DNA of 7,128 bases. Origin: Flavipsychrobacter sp. Lineage in GTDB: Bacteria > Bacteroidota > Bacteroidia > Chitinophagales > Chitinophagaceae. Positions 5,990-7,128 of the stretch are shown in pieces. The notes beneath the pieces are model-generated. The model searched no databases, was not told the origin of the DNA, and worked only from the letters and a program-made list of their open reading frames with translations. A program made the translations under genes and the position numbers. Position 1 is the first letter of the stretch; every line of letters starts with the position of its first letter. The DNA is taken from the NCBI GenBank assembly GCA_021156265.1, contig JAJNBR010000143.1:1-7128 (forward strand), written 5' to 3'.

Positions 5990-7128
5990 TTACTTAACAG
6001 TGTCTGTTACTATCTCTTCTTTTTTCTTCCTGGCGAAGACAAGGAGCAGTATGCCGAGGATGACCATGACTACTGCTATGATCTCGGCCTGGGTGGGTTG
6101 CATGAAGCCCCAGTCGTATTTATAGTTCACGCGTATCTTCTCGATAAAGAAGCGCTCGATGCCGTTGAATATGAGGTAGAGGCCGAACATCTGCCAGGCA
6201 TACTTCAGCTTTTTGCGCAGCGACCAGAGGATGGCAAACAGGATCATACAGGCTGCAAACTCGTAGAGCGGTGTAGGAAATACGCCTGCAGGCAGTACAG
6301 CGCAGTAGTTGCCGGTGCAGCCGGCAATGGCCATGCCTTCGTTGTTCACGTTGTGGGCATAGTTCATGGCAAACATCCAGTCGGGCAGCCAGCCGGGGGC
6401 AGGTGCGTACTTGTGCGGTACATGCATACCAAAGTTGGAGCTGAAGTAATTTCCGGATTCCAGCACGCGCTGCTGGAATTCAGCCATGGTAGCTGCATGC
6501 AGGCTGCCATCGGCGGCTGATACATAAGCGCTGTTGAAGATACCCCAGTCGCCATCGCCGGCAAAATGGCAGCCCAGGCGGCCAAGGCCGTAGGCCAGCA
6601 TCAGAGCGGGAGCAGCCGCATCGCACAGGTGTTTGAATGGCATGTTATGTTTGCGTGCATACCACCAAAGGGCGGCCGTGGCTACTATCAGTCCGCCATA
6701 AAAGGTAAGTCCTGAAGACGACAGCAGGCTTTCGGCCGGGTTGGCGATAAAGTCTTCCCATGTCTCGAAAGCGTTGAATATTTTGGCGCCTGCCAGTCCG
6801 CCAATGGCAGCGATGATGACGATCTCGCCAATGCGCTGGTGCGGGTAGGTGGCTACACGTTTGGTCTTAGGTTCGGGCAGCTGTTCTTTTTTCTTTTCGG
6901 CATATTTACTGTAGCCCATCAGCAGGGCGCCCACAATACCTATCAACACATTGCCCTGCAGCGAGAACAGGTAGCCCATAGGGTTCGGCGCTATCTCTGC
7001 AGTAGTGCCGAAGAAGCCGCCCACCTTATAGCCCAGCACAAAGCCCAGCAGCGCTGCTATCAACAGCTCGTTGGTGGATGCGGGGTGTCCTACCTCGATG
7101 GTGGTGAACTCGGGCACCAGCAGGCCCT
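5990..7128 (-). CDS. lgt: Prolipoprotein diacylglyceryl transferase, 5' end cut by window
   Basis: Lgt moves a diacylglyceryl group from phosphatidylglycerol to the lipobox Cys of prolipoproteins in the inner membrane, the first step of lipoprotein maturation. Residues here are counted from the GTG at 7117. The frame stays open to the right edge, and the first membrane helix and true start should lie beyond it. Visible are several membrane helices (about 17-34, 52-70, 97-115, 135-153, 285-300, 343-362), the Lgt signature YGLGRLGCHFAGDGDWG (176-192) with Arg180 matching the essential Arg143 of E. coli Lgt, and NGIERFFIEKIR (318-329), which should hold the Arg239 equivalent. SGLTFYGGL (135-143) has Tyr140 where E. 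coli has the important His103. An extramembrane insert of about 90 residues (192-281) with Cys267 and Cys272 makes it much longer than the 291-residue E. coli enzyme. I recall this long form from Chitinophagaceae relatives. The C-terminal tail is charged and cytoplasmic. Confidence 0.93.
   Translation of the reverse strand, partial: GLLVPEFTTIEVGHPASTNELLIAALLGFVLGYKVGGFFGTTAEIAPNPMGYLFSLQGNVLIGIVGALLMGYSKYAEKKKEQLPEPKTKRVATYPHQRIGEIVIIAAIGGLAGAKIFNAFETWEDFIANPAESLLSSSGLTFYGGLIVATAALWWYARKHNMPFKHLCDAAAPALMLAYGLGRLGCHFAGDGDWGIFNSAYVSAADGSLHAATMAEFQQRVLESGNYFSSNFGMHVPHKYAPAPGWLPDWMFAMNYAHNVNNEGMAIAGCTGNYCAVLPAGVFPTPLYEFAACMILFAILWSLRKKLKYAWQMFGLYLIFNGIERFFIEKIRVNYKYDWGFMQPTQAEIIAVVMVILGILLLVFARKKKEEIVTDTVK

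Noticed and set aside
5656..5997. Short frames on both strands between the hairpin and lgt
   Set aside because: They overlap each other antisense, show no recognisable motif, and one runs through the lgt terminator and stop.
1..7128. tRNA, rRNA, CRISPR array, insertion sequence or integrase
   Set aside because: No cloverleaf, regular spaced repeats, transposase-like frame or terminal inverted repeats were seen in the window.

Overview
The window looks like chromosomal DNA from a member of the Bacteroidota, probably near Chitinophagaceae. The reasons are the long variant of prolipoprotein diacylglyceryl transferase, signal peptides that end in Ala-Gln, lipoproteins with Cys-rich C-terminal ends, genes without clear Shine-Dalgarno sequences, and a -7 box of the TAnnTTTG type. 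The family assignment is an inference from remembered families, not from a search.

Left block (1-2491): two small secreted beta-rich proteins lie on the minus strand (541-1014, then 47-544) and overlap by 4 nt. Across a ~200 bp gap, a PapD-like periplasmic chaperone (1218-2027) and a small lipoprotein (2051-2491) run in the other direction. Both small proteins end in the pattern expected of pilin subunits: Gly at position 14 from the C-terminus and hydrophobic residues at every second position after it. The chaperone has a G1-like strand. Together they look like a chaperone/subunit surface-fibre cassette. No usher is visible, and the minus-strand operon may continue past the left edge.

Middle block (2492-5188, minus strand): a lipoprotein with an Ig-like domain (4424-5188) is followed 51 bp later by a 626-residue Omp85/BamA-like outer-membrane barrel protein with a POTRA-like domain (2492-4372). 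They probably form one transcription unit. The barrel gene ends exactly against the stop codon of the convergent small lipoprotein gene; both stops lie in one TGATCA hexamer.

Gap (5189-5989): 801 bp without a convincing gene. Its left half is AT-rich and has a strong G+T bias on the plus strand. It holds short repeats, several palindromes and one good leftward -7 box near 5808-5815. It may be a long leader for the lipoprotein/Omp85 unit, or a non-coding RNA.

Right block (5990-7128, minus strand): most of lgt, whose 5' end is outside the window, with a candidate terminator just after its stop. Lgt would act on the lipoproteins in this window as on all others in the cell; no closer link is implied.
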